DNA of 64,000 nt from JAJEEA01 sp965243615 (GTDB lineage Bacteria; Acidobacteriota; Vicinamibacteria; Vicinamibacterales; UBA8438): the NCBI GenBank assembly GCA_965243615.1, contig CBDEVO010000003.1, positions 5,518,001 to 5,582,000 on the forward strand, read 5' to 3'. Of this stretch, positions 9,204 to 17,067 are shown in pieces. The stretch's first letter is position 1; every line of letters begins with the position of its first letter. The notes below the pieces were generated by a model that was given only the letters and a program-made list of their open reading frames with translations, did no database searches and had not been told where the DNA came from. The position numbers and the translations under genes are program-made.

Positions 9204-9349
9204 TGCCCGCGAAACGGCTCTACACGAAACCGCGGCGACGGCGAACAGACGTGCGATGAAGGCCATGGCGGTCTCCTCTACTCATGTTCCCGATGGTAGT
9301 GCAACTCCAGCCCGGAGGCTGCACCACGGCACGGGGAGAGTCCGGGCCG

Positions 9350-9390
9350 GGAGTCTGCGCCGTGCAACGGGGCGGACTCGTGGGAGTCAG
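9350..9390 (+). repeat. Degenerate hairpin arm of the dispersed repeat
   Basis: GGGAGTCTGCGCCGTGCAACGG followed by GCGGACTCGTGGGA in outline forms an imperfect stem of the same family as the other copies, here without a clear core. A second, weaker relative sits just before it (9304-9348). Together with the copy at 9137 this accounts for most of the gap 9067-9498. No gene is seen in that gap. Confidence 0.5.
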
Positions 9391-9465
9391 CATGTGGCCG
9401 GCGTCGGCGATGAGGGCGAGGCTGCGGAGAGGATGCCGCCGGCGACCTCCACCCGCGCCGCGGGC

Positions 9466-9471
9466 TATCAT
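9466..9471 (+). promoter_or_regulatory. Putative -10 box TATCAT for the alpha/beta hydrolase gene
   Basis: TATCAT occurs in otherwise GC-rich DNA 27 bp before the ATG at 9499, and an AAGGAGA ribosome-binding site lies 7 bp before that ATG. The spacing suits a short 5' leader. No convincing -35 box is visible. Confidence 0.4.
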
Positions 9472-9498
9472 GGGCGCGGAACGCGAGAAGGAGACGCC

Positions 9499-11448
9499 AT
9501 GAACACTCGAGCACTGTTCGCCGGGACCGTCGTCGTCCTGCTGTCGGCCGGGCTCGCGCCGGCTCAGATCACGCACATCGACCTGCCGGTCGTCGAATCG
9601 CCGGCCCTGGGAGGCGAGTCCTACGGCGCTGCCGGCCGGTACGAACGGCTGCGCGGCACGATCACCGGCGAGGTGGACCCGGACGACCCCCGTCACCGCC
9701 ACGTCGTCAACCTCGACCGCGCCCCCCGCAACGACCGGGGCCGGGTCGAGTACCGCGCCACCGTCGAGATCTACCGGCCCGTCGACATGACCCGGTGGAA
9801 CCGGGCCATCTATCACACCGTCCCGAACCGGGGCGGGGCCGGCGCGGCCGAGCGCGCCCTGCTTGAGCGCGGGTTCGCGCTCGTCCGCGTGGGCTGGCAG
9901 GGCGACATCGCGCCGACCGACACGAACATCGTGGCCGAGCTGCCCGTCGCCGCCCTGGCCGACGGCTCCCCCATCGTCGGCGCGGCCCTCGAGGAGATGA
10001 TCTTCGACGACGACGCCTCGCGGTCCCGCTACCGCCTGACCTATCCGACCGCCTCGCGCGAGCCGTCGGGCGGGATGCTCTCGGTCCGGGCCACCCAGAC
10101 CGGCCGGCGGCAGGCGCCCCCGGACCTCGCGTGGACCTGGGCGAGCGATACCGAGATCGAGGTCGCGCGGCCCGCCGGGTTCGACGGCGGCGCCATCTAC
10201 GAGTTCATCTACCAGGCGAAGGACCCCATCGTGCTGGGGCTCGGGTTCGCGGCGATGCGGGACGCCATCTCGTTCCTGCGCTACGAGGCGGCGGACGCCG
10301 ACGGCAATCCGAACCCGCTCGCGGAGCCCGGGCTGCCCCGCACCGCGATCTCGATCGGCATCTCCCAGAGCGGGCGCATGCTGCGCGACTTCCTGTACCT
10401 GGGCTTCAACGAGGACGTCGCGGGCCGCATCGTGTTCGACGGCATCCATCCCAACATCGCCGGCTCGCGGAAGACCTTCACCAACTACCAGTTCGGTCAG
10501 CCGGGGCGCTGGCAGAAGCAGCACGAGGACCACGTCTACCCCGGCGATCAGTTCCCGTTCACCTACCTCACCCTGACCGACCCCGTCAGCGGCCGGACCG
10601 ACGGCTTGCAGGAGCGGTGCTCGGCCTCCGGCACCTGCCCGAAGATCGTCCACAGCGACAGCGAGGCGGAGCTCTGGCAGGCGCGGGCGTCCCTCGTGGT
10701 CACCGACCCCGCGGGAGGGCCCATCGAGCTGCCGGACAACGTGCGGGTGTACCTGTTCGCCGGCACCCAGCACGGCGGCGGCCCCGGCGTGCACGTGGGG
10801 AGGCCGAGCGCGGGCCTCTGCCAGAACCTGGGCAACCCGCTGGCCCTGGCCCAGATACGCACCGCCCTCAGCCTGGCCCTGCAAGACTGGGTGGAGAAGG
10901 GGGTCGCACCGCCCGAGAGCCGCTTCCCCACCGCCGGCGGCGGGCTCGTCCCCGCGTCCGCCGTCGACTTCCCGGCCGTCCCCGGGGTGACCTGGTCGGG
11001 GTCGTACAACCCCCTGCACCTCGCCGACCACCGGTCGCTGCCCCCGATGCGGGGCGACGCCTACGCGGTCCTGGTCGGCCGCACCGACGCCGACGGCAAC
11101 ATGGTCGACGGCGTCCGGCACCCCAATCTGGCTGCGCCCATCGGCACCTTCACGGGCTGGAACCTGCGGCGCGAGGGGTTCGCGGAGGGCGCCCAGTGCC
11201 GGGGCACGGGGTCCTTCATCCCGTTCGCGGCCACCCGGGCGGAGCGCGGGGCGTCCGGCGATCCCCGGCCGTCGCTCGAGGAACGCTACCCCGACCACGC
11301 GTCCTACGTGCGCGCGGTCGGCGAGGCGGCGGAGGCCCTGGTCGAGGACCGGCTGCTCCTGCCGGAGGACGCGGACGGGATCGTGTCCCGCGCCCGCCGG
11401 AGCCGGGACCGAGCCGCGGGGACCGTTCAGCAGGGCTCTGCGCCGTAG
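9499..11448 (+). CDS. Secreted alpha/beta hydrolase domain protein (Abhydrolase_10 type)
   Basis: 649 residues starting at MNTRALFAGT with a clear signal peptide (cleavage near APAQ, residue 24). It matches the large Abhydrolase_10 family: 'YHTVPNRGG' and 'GFALVRVGWQGD' early, the probable nucleophile elbow 'ISIGISQSGRMLRDFLYLG' in the middle, 'FDGIHPNIAGSR' after it, and a late 'LFAGTQHGGG' with the probable catalytic His. The exact substrate (esters, perhaps plant or algal material) is unknown. ATG 9499 has an AAGGAGA site. The last codons and stop (CTCTGCGCCGTAG) resemble the first arm of the dispersed repeat, whose clear copy follows at 11467. Confidence 0.82.
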   Translation: MNTRALFAGTVVVLLSAGLAPAQITHIDLPVVESPALGGESYGAAGRYERLRGTITGEVDPDDPRHRHVVNLDRAPRNDRGRVEYRATVEIYRPVDMTRWNRAIYHTVPNRGGAGAAERALLERGFALVRVGWQGDIAPTDTNIVAELPVAALADGSPIVGAALEEMIFDDDASRSRYRLTYPTASREPSGGMLSVRATQTGRRQAPPDLAWTWASDTEIEVARPAGFDGGAIYEFIYQAKDPIVLGLGFAAMRDAISFLRYEAADADGNPNPLAEPGLPRTAISIGISQSGRMLRDFLYLGFNEDVAGRIVFDGIHPNIAGSRKTFTNYQFGQPGRWQKQHEDHVYPGDQFPFTYLTLTDPVSGRTDGLQERCSASGTCPKIVHSDSEAELWQARASLVVTDPAGGPIELPDNVRVYLFAGTQHGGGPGVHVGRPSAGLCQNLGNPLALAQIRTALSLALQDWVEKGVAPPESRFPTAGGGLVPASAVDFPAVPGVTWSGSYNPLHLADHRSLPPMRGDAYAVLVGRTDADGNMVDGVRHPNLAAPIGTFTGWNLRREGFAEGAQCRGTGSFIPFAATRAERGASGDPRPSLEERYPDHASYVRAVGEAAEALVEDRLLLPEDADGIVSRARRSRDRAAGTVQQGSAP

Positions 11449-11466
11449 GCCGGAATCGTCACCCGC

Positions 11467-11527
11467 GGCTCCGTTTGCCGCCCAACCAACCCTGCCAGGA
11501 GTCTGCACCGTAACGTGCAGACTTCTG
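11467..11527 (-). repeat. Hairpin-core dispersed repeat, minus orientation
   Basis: CAGGAGTCTGCAC and GTGCAGACTTCTG form a 13-bp stem with one mismatch. The core lies on the other side, read on the minus strand as GGTTGGTTGGGCGGC then GGAGCCGCGGG. It sits between the alpha/beta hydrolase stop and the methyltransferase start and could act as a terminator-like hairpin. Confidence 0.75.
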
Positions 11528-11554
11528 GACCGACCCAGACCCCGGAGCAATCGC

Positions 11555-12361
11555 GTGTCATCGTCGCCACTTTCGGCCGCCGGGCCCGGGGCGCAGTACG
11601 ACAGCTTCGCCGACATCTACGGCGTCTGGACGGAAACGGCGCCGGCGGCCCAGTCGAACCGCCGGTTCTACGTCGACGCGTATCTCGCGGCCGGCGGGCC
11701 GGTGGTGGAGCTCGGCGTCGGCGACGGGCGCATCGCGGTGGAAGCGGCGGCGCGCGGATGCCGGGTAGTTGGCGTGGACGCCTCGCCGGTGATGCTGCGG
11801 CGGTGCCGGAAGCGCGCCGAGGAGGCCGGCGTGGGCCATCGGATCGAGTTGCTTGAAACGGACTTCCGCACCTTCCGCATCGACGAGGCGGCCGCGCTCG
11901 TCACCCTGCCGTATCACAGCATCGGGCACCTCGCGGGCATGCCGGCCAAGCAGCAGGTGACGCACCACGTGTTCAGCCAGCTCCGCGCGGGGGGACGGTT
12001 CATCTTCGACGACTTCCTGATGACGCCCGACGCCGTGACCCGGATGCGCCAGGTGCAGCTTCGGGCCGCCTACCCGTCGGCGGCGGGCACGGATATCCTG
12101 TTGTGGGTCACCTCGCGCGTGGACGAGAAGGCCGAGTCGATGGAGGTCATCACCTGGGAGGACCACTTCACGGCCGACGGGCGGCCGGAATGGCGCCGCT
12201 ACCGGCGCCTCGACCTGAGCTGGCTCGACCCGGACCAGGCCCGGATGATGCTGCTCGGGGCCGGCTTCACGATCGACGCCTGCCTCGGCAGCTTCGACGG
12301 GACGCCATTCTCGATGGACACCGCGGCCGAGCAGATCTGGATCGCACGCAAGCCGGGATGA
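11555..12361 (+). CDS. Class I SAM-dependent methyltransferase
   Basis: 268 residues, cytosolic. The SAM-binding motif I is VVELGVGDGRIAVEAAARG followed by motif II VVGVDASPVMLRRC, then 'LLETDFRTFRI' and 'AALVTLPYHSIGHL', a pattern seen in small-molecule methyltransferases of the Methyltransf_25 type. It opens a + strand run that continues with folB 74 bp later. The substrate is not evident. Alternative starts cannot be excluded because the N-terminus is Ser-rich and there is no strong ribosome-binding site. Confidence 0.85.
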   Translation: MSSSPLSAAGPGAQYDSFADIYGVWTETAPAAQSNRRFYVDAYLAAGGPVVELGVGDGRIAVEAAARGCRVVGVDASPVMLRRCRKRAEEAGVGHRIELLETDFRTFRIDEAAALVTLPYHSIGHLAGMPAKQQVTHHVFSQLRAGGRFIFDDFLMTPDAVTRMRQVQLRAAYPSAAGTDILLWVTSRVDEKAESMEVITWEDHFTADGRPEWRRYRRLDLSWLDPDQARMMLLGAGFTIDACLGSFDGTPFSMDTAAEQIWIARKPG

Positions 12362-12435
12362 GGGCGGCGCGGAGCGCACCGTCGGCGGCGCGGCCGGGCG
12401 GGGCGACGCGACGAGAGACGACGGAGCCGTAGCGC

Positions 12436-12795
12436 ATGGTGGGAACCGCGGGACTCAAGGACCTGGAAGTGACCGGCATCGTCGGCGTCTACCCGCGGGA
12501 GCGGGAGCACCCCCAGCCGATCGTCTTCGACATCGAGGTCGACTACGACCTGGCGCCCGCCGCGCGGTCCGACGCACTGGCGGACGCCATCGACTACGAC
12601 GGCGTCGCCGCCGCCGTCGGCGAGCTCGTCCGGGAGCGGCGGTTCGCGCTCCTCGAGACCATGGCGGAGGCGGCGGCCGCGCTCCTCCTCGACCGGATCG
12701 ACCGCGCGCAACGCGTACGGCTCGAGGTCCGCAAGCCCCGGGCGGTCCCCGCCGCCGCCTGCGCCTTCGTCCGGGTGGAGCGCGCGCGGTCGTGA
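12436..12795 (+). CDS. folB: Dihydroneopterin aldolase (FolB family)
   Basis: 119 residues, the usual size for FolB. It contains 'LEVTGIVGVYPREREHPQPI' then the acidic strand 'DIEVDYDL', 'DAIDYDGV' and 'LLETMAEAAA' (with the conserved Glu of the pterin-binding pocket), and the 'VRLEVRKPRAVP' strand. The enzyme cleaves dihydroneopterin to 6-hydroxymethyl-dihydropterin in folate synthesis, or epimerises it in related pathways. The stop overlaps the GTG of the next gene (GTGA), so it is coupled to the pteridine reductase. No folK, folP or folE is in the window. Confidence 0.88.
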   Translation: MVGTAGLKDLEVTGIVGVYPREREHPQPIVFDIEVDYDLAPAARSDALADAIDYDGVAAAVGELVRERRFALLETMAEAAAALLLDRIDRAQRVRLEVRKPRAVPAAACAFVRVERARS

Positions 12796-13559
12796 GCCCC
12801 ACGGAGGACACCCAGGTCGCGGTGGTGACCGGCGGCGCGCGCCGCCTCGGGCGCCGCCTGTGCTCGATGCTCGCCGCGCGGGGCTACGACCTCGTGGTGC
12901 TCTACCGCACCTCCGAACAGGACGCGCGGTCGCTGGTGCGCGAGATCGAGACGGCGGGACGCCGCGCCCGCGCCCTCGCCGCCGACATCGGCGTCGAGCG
13001 CGACGTGGCCGCGGTCTTCGACGACGTCGCGGCGGCGGAGGGCCGGGTCGACCTCCTCGTGAACAACGTCGGCAACTACAACCCGCAGCCGGTGACCCGG
13101 CTCGACCCCGCGGTGTGGGACGCGACGCTCGCCGCCAACCTGTCCGGCGCGTTCTACTGCTGCCACCACGCGCTGCGCCGAAGGTGGATCGAGGGCCTCC
13201 AATCACACTCGCCCCTCATGCCCGAGGGCGGCAACATCGTCAGCATCGGCATGGCCGGCCTGGAGGGCATCCGCGCCAACGTCCGCGGCGCCGACTACTA
13301 CGTCAGCAAGACCGGGCTCCTCGTCCTGACCCGGGCCCTCGCGAAGGCGCACGCGGGCCGGCGGATCCGCGTGAACATGGTCTCGCCGGGACAGCTCGAG
13401 AACTCCGTCGACCTGCCACCGGCGGACGCCATCGGCCAGTGGGTCCCGCTGGGGCGCGCGGGCCGGCTGGACGACGTCGCGCAGGCGGTCGAGTACCTGC
13501 TCGACGCCTCCTACGTGACCGGGGTCAACATCGACGTCTCCGGCGGATACCGGCTTTGA
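12792..13559 (+). CDS. SDR-family pteridine reductase (FolM/PTR1-like)
   Basis: 255 residues with GTG start overlapping the folB stop. It is a short-chain dehydrogenase with an Arg-containing nucleotide motif TGGARRLG (TG-x3-R-x-G), the signature that separates PTR1/FolM pteridine reductases from ordinary SDRs (TG-x3-G-x-G). It also has 'NNVG', the Ser of 'IVSIGMAG', and the catalytic Tyr/Lys pair 'ADYYVSKTG'. The likely reaction is NADPH-dependent reduction of dihydropteridines to tetrahydro forms (dihydromonapterin or dihydrofolate). Adjacency to folB strengthens the call. Its stop overlaps the TTG start of the next gene. Confidence 0.85.
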   Translation: MSPTEDTQVAVVTGGARRLGRRLCSMLAARGYDLVVLYRTSEQDARSLVREIETAGRRARALAADIGVERDVAAVFDDVAAAEGRVDLLVNNVGNYNPQPVTRLDPAVWDATLAANLSGAFYCCHHALRRRWIEGLQSHSPLMPEGGNIVSIGMAGLEGIRANVRGADYYVSKTGLLVLTRALAKAHAGRRIRVNMVSPGQLENSVDLPPADAIGQWVPLGRAGRLDDVAQAVEYLLDASYVTGVNIDVSGGYRL

Positions 13560-14719
13560 GTCCGACTCCGCTCAGCGCGACGGCGCTCCGCCCGTTGTGG
13601 AACCGAGCCGCGGAGTGGAAGCGCCGGCTGCGGATGATCCGCGAGGCGCAACGGTTCCTGTACCTGTCCACCTACTACCTGGAGTACGACGAGTACGGCG
13701 CCGAGCTGCTGACGCTGCTGCTCGAGGCGCAAGGGCGCGGGGTCGCGGTGAACCTGCTCATCGACGGCTTCGGCCAGCGCCTCGGTGGCGTGCTGATGCC
13801 TTCCGCGATCAAGGCGGTCCTGCAAGAGCGGCTCGACGCCCTGCGTGCCGCCGGCGCCGTGGTGACCGTGTACCGCCCGCCCCACGCGATGCAGCGACGC
13901 CTCGGCGGCGGCCAGCACGTCAAGATCCAGGTCTCGGAGCGGGGCGAGGCGATCTTCGGCAGCAGCAACGTCACCCGCACGTCCTTCGAGGGATGGAACG
14001 AGTACTCGGTCGCGCTGCGCGGCCCCGTCGCGCGCACCCTGCTCGAGAGCTATCGGACCATCGGCGGCGAGGTCGACCCCGCCCACCTGCGCGACCTCGA
14101 CCGGTGCGCGGCGGGAACGCCCGGAGACATCGATCTCGACTACTGGATATGCAATCCCAACCTGCACCAGGGCCGCCGCGGGCCCCTCGGCTGGCGCGGC
14201 CCCAACGTGGTGACCGACCGCATGATCGACATGGTGACCGCGGCGCGGCGCCGCATCGAGCTCACGACCTTCTACTTCAAGCCGGCCCCCGCGCTGTTGG
14301 ATGCGCTGCTCGCGGCCGCGCGGCGCGGCGTCGACATCGAGATCCACCACTCGCACCGCGACGCGCTGCCGGCCACCGACCTGGCCTGGATCGCCGCCGC
14401 CGCCGGCTATCCGCGGCTGCTGGACGCGGGCGTCCGCATCTACGAGAATCGGACCGGGGAGCACTCGAAGATCGTGCTCGTCGACGATGTCTGGGCCGCG
14501 TTCGGCAGCTACAACTTCGAGGACGCGGCGCACGACCGGCTCGCCGAGGCCATGCTGGCCACGCGCCACCCCGCCGCGGTCGCGCCGGCGCGAGAGATCT
14601 TCGACATGCTCAGGCGAAACCCGCACAACACCGCGGTCGGGCGCAATTTTCGCCGGGACCTGCCGGCCGGCCTCCGGCTGCGCCTCGCGGTGCTCGGCCG
14701 CCTCAAGCGGTGGATGTGA
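13556..14719 (+). CDS. Phospholipase D-like protein, cardiolipin synthase type
   Basis: 387 residues starting with TTG in a TTGA overlap. Two HKD-type motifs are visible: HVKIQVSE at residues 121-128 followed by the GSSN strand, and HSKIVLVD at about 303-310 followed by GSYN. The first motif ends in Glu where the consensus has Asp; the second is canonical. The layout (about 390 residues, no long membrane anchor) fits bacterial cardiolipin synthase C/PLD-like enzymes that transfer phosphatidyl groups between lipid headgroups. It is coupled by overlap to the SDR before and the CYTH gene after. Confidence 0.83.
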   Translation: MSPTPLSATALRPLWNRAAEWKRRLRMIREAQRFLYLSTYYLEYDEYGAELLTLLLEAQGRGVAVNLLIDGFGQRLGGVLMPSAIKAVLQERLDALRAAGAVVTVYRPPHAMQRRLGGGQHVKIQVSERGEAIFGSSNVTRTSFEGWNEYSVALRGPVARTLLESYRTIGGEVDPAHLRDLDRCAAGTPGDIDLDYWICNPNLHQGRRGPLGWRGPNVVTDRMIDMVTAARRRIELTTFYFKPAPALLDALLAAARRGVDIEIHHSHRDALPATDLAWIAAAAGYPRLLDAGVRIYENRTGEHSKIVLVDDVWAAFGSYNFEDAAHDRLAEAMLATRHPAAVAPAREIFDMLRRNPHNTAVGRNFRRDLPAGLRLRLAVLGRLKRWM

Positions 14720-15366
14720 TGCCCGACGACCTTCGCTTCACCGAGATCGAGCACAAGTTCGTCGTCGGCGACGACTTCGAACTGACGCGCTTCCGCGCCG
14801 CGATCGAGCGGCTGCATCCGACGCGGACCACCGCGCTGCGGGTCCGCGACCGGTACTTCCTGACCGTGGCGGGGCGACGCGGGGGGTTCATCCTCCGCCA
14901 CCGCTACGATGCCGAGCTGCACCACCTGACCCTGAAGTCGCTGGCCCGCGACACCGAGGTGCGCTCGGAGATCAATCTCGACCTCGGCCACCACGCGGGC
15001 GACCAGGCGGCCGCCGTCGACGCCTTCGTCGATCGGCTCGGGGTGACCTGGAGCGGCGTCATCGTCAAGGACCTGACGGTCTGGGACTTCCCCGACATGG
15101 AAGTGGCGCACTACCACGCCTCGACCGGCCCGCGCGCCGTCGAATGCGTCGAGTTCGAGGCGACGCGCAAGCAGTCGCTCGCCGACGCCCTGCGCACGGT
15201 CGTGCGCTACGAGCGCGCGACCGGCTTCGGCGGCGCCACCCGCTCGCGCCGCTCGCTGCCGCGGATCCTGTTTCCCGAGATTGCCGATGCGCTGGCGGCC
15301 GCGGCGGGCGAGACCCCAACCGAGCCGGCGCGAGCACCCTCGACGATTCCCATGAAGTTGTCGTAG
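14719..15366 (+). CDS. CYTH domain protein (triphosphate tunnel enzyme family)
   Basis: 215 residues; ATG overlaps the TGA of the PLD gene. The N-terminus carries the CYTH signature E-x-E-x-K as EIEHKFVV, followed by alternating basic strands (ALRVRDRYFL, FILRHRYDAEL, HHLTLKSLAR) and acidic strands (EINLDLG, VECVEFEAT) that line the triphosphate tunnel. Known relatives hydrolyse inorganic or thiamine triphosphate, or act on adenylate. The 3' 160 bp overlap antiparallel with the glutamine amidotransferase gene, so the C-terminal tail (after about residue 163) is shared coding space. Confidence 0.85.
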   Translation: MPDDLRFTEIEHKFVVGDDFELTRFRAAIERLHPTRTTALRVRDRYFLTVAGRRGGFILRHRYDAELHHLTLKSLARDTEVRSEINLDLGHHAGDQAAAVDAFVDRLGVTWSGVIVKDLTVWDFPDMEVAHYHASTGPRAVECVEFEATRKQSLADALRTVVRYERATGFGGATRSRRSLPRILFPEIADALAAAAGETPTEPARAPSTIPMKLS

Positions 15367-16064
15367 ATGCGGCGCGCGTTGCGGTTGAAGCCGGCCATGC
15401 CGGCCGCCGCATCGGCCTCGAAGCGCGCGAGGGCGTCGGTCCCGAGCGCGCGCTCCAGGGCCTGCCCGTAGGCGGGCACCGCGCCCCACTCTCGCACCGT
15501 CCTCTCCGTGATCTCGACGTGGTACTGAATGCTGAAGGCCTGGTCGCCGACGCCGAGCGCCTGCACCGCGCAGGCGGGCGACGACGCGAGGACGCGGGCG
15601 CCGGGCGGCGGCTGCAACACCTCCGCGCCGTGCCATTGCAGGCAGGCGTGGGTGGCGGCCACGCCCTCGAACAGGGGACTCGTCCGGCCCGCCTCGGTGA
15701 GCTCCACGTCGAAGATGCCGATCTCGGGCCGGGCCGCCGCCCCCACCTCGCCGCCGAGCGCCTGGGCGAGAAGCTGGTGCCCGAGGCAGAATCCGAAGAA
15801 GGGCATCTTCCGCTCGACCACCGCCTCCCGGATGGCGGCGCGCTCGGCCTCGAGCCACGGATGGAGGTCGTCCTCCCAGACGTCCATCGGGCCGCCCATG
15901 ACCCACAACGCGTCGTGGCCGCCGAGATCGGGAATGGGCTCGCCGGCATCGAGCTCGACCGCGCGCCACTCGACGCCGTCTTCGCGCATGAAGTCCCGAA
16001 AGACGCCAGGATGCTCGATCGGAATGTGCTGGAATACCAGGATCCTCGGGTCGGTCGCTGACAT
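15207..16064 (-). CDS. Class I glutamine amidotransferase-like protein
   Basis: 285 residues from ATG 16064, with a GGGAGAG site about 10 bases upstream. It has the nucleophile elbow FFGFCLGHQLLAQALGG, an oxyanion segment 'LWVMGGPMDVWED', and the His-x-Glu pair in 'SIQYHVEIT'. Stand-alone members of this type hydrolyse glutamine or gamma-glutamyl compounds (GuaA-like or PuuD-like). The last 50 residues (Ala/Ser-rich, then Arg-rich) overlap the CYTH gene on the other strand and look non-conserved, so a shorter ancestral C-terminus is possible. Confidence 0.85.
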   Translation of the reverse strand: MSATDPRILVFQHIPIEHPGVFRDFMREDGVEWRAVELDAGEPIPDLGGHDALWVMGGPMDVWEDDLHPWLEAERAAIREAVVERKMPFFGFCLGHQLLAQALGGEVGAAARPEIGIFDVELTEAGRTSPLFEGVAATHACLQWHGAEVLQPPPGARVLASSPACAVQALGVGDQAFSIQYHVEITERTVREWGAVPAYGQALERALGTDALARFEADAAAGMAGFNRNARRIYDNFMGIVEGARAGSVGVSPAAAASASAISGNRIRGSERRERVAPPKPVARS

Positions 16065-16150
16065 CGGGCGTTTCTCTCCCCGCGGTTCGGTCAATCGAGC
16101 CAAGTCATGTCCGGCACGACAGCTTGTCTGCTACGCAGGAACGGGGCTCG

Positions 16151-16549
16151 TCAATCCGATGCGCTCAGGCGACTCAGCGGTCCGGGCCATTCGAGGATCT
16201 GCCGGTCCGCGGTCATCAGTCGGTGCCCCGCCAGCGCCGTGGCCACGATGATGCGGTCCGCCGGATCGCCATGGATCTTCGAGAGCAGTCCCGCGCGGGA
16301 CGCGATGCCGCCGTCGACCGGAATCTCGATCAGTCCCTGGTCGAGGAGGTCCAGGCGCCACGCTTCCGGATCGAGCAACAGACCGATGCGACCTTTCCGG
16401 AAGCCCATCCCGATCTCCCAGAAGGAGACGGCCGATACCGCCGCTTCACCGCCCTGCAACGCGCGCTCGAAAGCCTGGCGAGCCCGTGGCCCCAACCTCC
16501 GGTCTCCGCTCTCGTACCAGATCAACACGTGCGTATCGACGAGAGTCAA
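16151..16549 (-). CDS. vapC: PIN-domain toxin, VapC type
   Basis: 132 residues from a TTG that overlaps the antitoxin stop (TTGA), giving MTLVDTHVLIWYESG. All four PIN acidic residues are present: Asp5, Glu45 (SFWEIG), Asp98 (DPADRIIVATA) and Asp115 (TADRQI). VapC toxins are Mg-dependent RNases that cleave tRNA or rRNA and are inhibited by their antitoxin. An ATG 36 bp upstream is possible but would bury the start inside the antitoxin. All catalytic residues are intact, so it is probably functional. Confidence 0.9.
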   Translation of the reverse strand: MTLVDTHVLIWYESGDRRLGPRARQAFERALQGGEAAVSAVSFWEIGMGFRKGRIGLLLDPEAWRLDLLDQGLIEIPVDGGIASRAGLLSKIHGDPADRIIVATALAGHRLMTADRQILEWPGPLSRLSASD

Positions 16550-16824
16550 AACAGGTCCTCGGAGTCCTCCGATTTCTCGTACCACTCCGGTGGCATGGGC
16601 GAGACGATGTCACCCCTTATCTGAATGTTGTCCCGATTGCGGCCGAACCAGAGCCCGGGCTTCCTGCGGTACGGCACCAGCCGCGACACCGGCCGGCCGT
16701 TCTTGGTGATGACGATCTCTTCGCCGCTCTCCGCGACTTCGTCCATGAGCTTCAGGCAGGTCGCCTTGAACTCCGACGCCTTGATGGTCCGACTGCCGTC
16801 GGGCTGGTCCTTGTGTGCTTTCAC
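16546..16824 (-). CDS. Type II antitoxin, Phd/YefM family
   Basis: 92 residues from GTG 16824, preceded by GGGAGGGG, which decides the start. The N-terminal Phd/YefM fold reads 'TIKASEFKATCLKLMDEV' then 'EEIVITKNGRPVSRLVPY', the DNA-binding half; the C-terminal tail is acidic (YEKSEDSEDLF) and would wrap the VapC toxin. It is the first gene of the toxin-antitoxin operon and overlaps the toxin by 4 bp. A nested palindrome just upstream probably binds the antitoxin-toxin complex for autorepression. Confidence 0.9.
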   Translation of the reverse strand: MKAHKDQPDGSRTIKASEFKATCLKLMDEVAESGEEIVITKNGRPVSRLVPYRRKPGLWFGRNRDNIQIRGDIVSPMPPEWYEKSEDSEDLF

Positions 16825-16849
16825 GACACCCCTCCCGGGTCCCGATGCA

Positions 16850-16881
16850 ATACTACCATGGTCATGACCATGGTCATGACC
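16850..16881. promoter_or_regulatory. Overlapping palindromic operator and promoter of the vapC operon
   Basis: ACCATGGTCATGACCATGGT (16855-16874) is a perfect 20-bp palindrome and interlocks with a second perfect palindrome of 22 bp (16860-16881) built from the same CATGGTCATGAC repeats. On the minus strand TAGTAT (16855-16850) can serve as the -10 box directly abutting the palindrome, 25 bp before the antitoxin GTG. The arrangement fits autorepression typical of type II toxin-antitoxin operons. Confidence 0.7.
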
Positions 16882-17067
16882 CGCCGATCGAAGAGCAGGA
16901 TCCACTCAACCGAGGAGCAACGCAGTCAGGCGGGATGCATCGCCGCTCGAATGCAGCGGGGACTCTCGCCGCGGGCTGCCAGGGCTCCGGCGGCCGGACG
17001 CGGCGGTGCGGTTGCGCGGGGGAGGAAATCACGGTACGGTCAGGCGGCGCACCGGCGACCCGTGGCG

